Assembly: GCA_011390465.1 (NCBI GenBank)
Contig: JAABSH010000015.1
Coordinates: 1-64,000, forward strand
From: Desulfobacteraceae bacterium
GTDB taxonomy: Bacteria; Desulfobacterota; Desulfobacteria; Desulfobacterales; Desulfosalsimonadaceae
Length of the DNA stretch: 64,000 nt
Reading direction: 5' to 3'
The position numbers were made by a program, and so were the translations under genes. Position 1 is the stretch's first letter. Each line of letters begins with the position of its first letter. Of this stretch, positions 63,812 to 64,000 are shown piece by piece. The notes beneath the pieces were generated by a model. It made no database searches and was not told the origin of the DNA. It worked only from the letters and a program-made list of their open reading frames with translations.

Positions 63812-64000
63812 TTATGATTTTGATTCACGCCGTGATTGATCTGCAATCCTGGAAAGCACCAGTCCTTCACCGGGAAACACCTCCCGCTCTGAAACTTTGG
63901 TGGGACAGGTAACCCCGGGCCAGTGGCCTGGTACGGGGTCCGCGCCTTCCATGGCTGCTGGAGAAGGCGCCGGATCTTTCATTTGGGGCGTGTTCCGAAG
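63812..64000 (-). CDS. Partial open frame at the window edge
   Basis: The minus strand is open from the edge to a TAA 19 bp upstream of the CoA-disulfide reductase start; 62 residues visible, including MKDPAPSPAAMEGADPVPGH, with no known motif. Pro- and Ala-rich at first, charged at the end. It may be the C terminus of a gene that begins outside the window, or chance. Confidence 0.3.
   Translation of the reverse strand, partial: LRNTPQMKDPAPSPAAMEGADPVPGHWPGVTCPTKVSEREVFPGEGLVLSRIADQSRRESKS

Overview
The window reads as a chromosome segment of a mesophilic, Gram-negative sulfate-reducing bacterium of the Desulfobacterota (Desulfobacterales-like). This is inferred from a DsrC-family protein, a two-gene SmsC/SmsB Fe-S assembly system, a ferredoxin-dependent 2-oxoacid oxidoreductase, an Mla-type lipid transport operon (hence an outer membrane), heavy use of sigma-54 signalling and roughly 50% GC. 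No genus can be named from sequence alone. There is no phage, IS transposase or CRISPR array. Mobile-looking DNA is limited to small inverted-repeat elements and GATCGG-type hexanucleotide repeats.

Layout. 0-5.3 kb: plsY, a Smr-domain protein, an MFS transporter, and a Ser/Thr kinase with a C-terminal FGE-like domain beside its PP2C phosphatase. 5.4-29.4 kb: a signalling and transport island, nearly all on the minus strand. It has three divergent SLC13/DASS anion transporters, eight receiver proteins (one phosphomimetic, one fused to CBS domains, one fused to a histidine kinase), three membrane histidine kinases, an NtrC-type sigma-54 activator, two tandem universal stress proteins, a diguanylate cyclase, a Yip1-like protein, a 55-residue membrane microprotein and a PstS-like binding protein. 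The one plus-strand gene is a tandem double-domain DsrC homologue.

29.5-34.5 kb: a plus-strand housekeeping run (maf, yggS, queH, M48 protease-TPR) and a metallo-beta-lactamase-fold hydrolase, flanked by copies of the same hexanucleotide repeat. 34.8-38.6 kb: an Mla operon. 38.6-45.7 kb (minus): an orphan 74-residue protein with a sigma-54 promoter, a PAS-sigma-54 activator, a nitroreductase, ispD, a large HPr-fusion protein and smsB-smsC. 45.7-54 kb (minus): rnpB, a zinc-ribbon protein, a Nif3-like protein, tRNA-Met, rpoD, dnaG, hisA, hisB and tRNA-Ala. 54-64 kb (minus): a TIGR02757 protein, DUF2892, copA, a CopZ-like chaperone, a TIGR01777 epimerase, a 2-oxoacid:ferredoxin oxidoreductase, an atypical thiol peroxidase and a CoA-disulfide-reductase/rhodanese fusion.

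The main new result is a candidate sigma-54 regulon in the island. Two exact copies of a 21-bp palindrome, TTTTTTACA-N3-TGTAAAAAA, lie about 130 bp upstream of well-spaced -24/-12 elements. One pair precedes the tandem DsrC gene; the other precedes the phosphomimetic receiver that opens a run of ten minus-strand genes ending in the cyclase. A third sigma-54 promoter with a half-site precedes the binding protein-kinase-NtrC genes, and a fourth, weaker one faces the kinase-DASS run. This suggests a single NtrC-type regulator coupling anion sensing and transport, stress proteins and a sulfur-trafficking protein. A separate sigma-54 promoter and palindrome sit between a PAS-sigma-54 activator and an orphan small gene at 38.7-39.2 kb.
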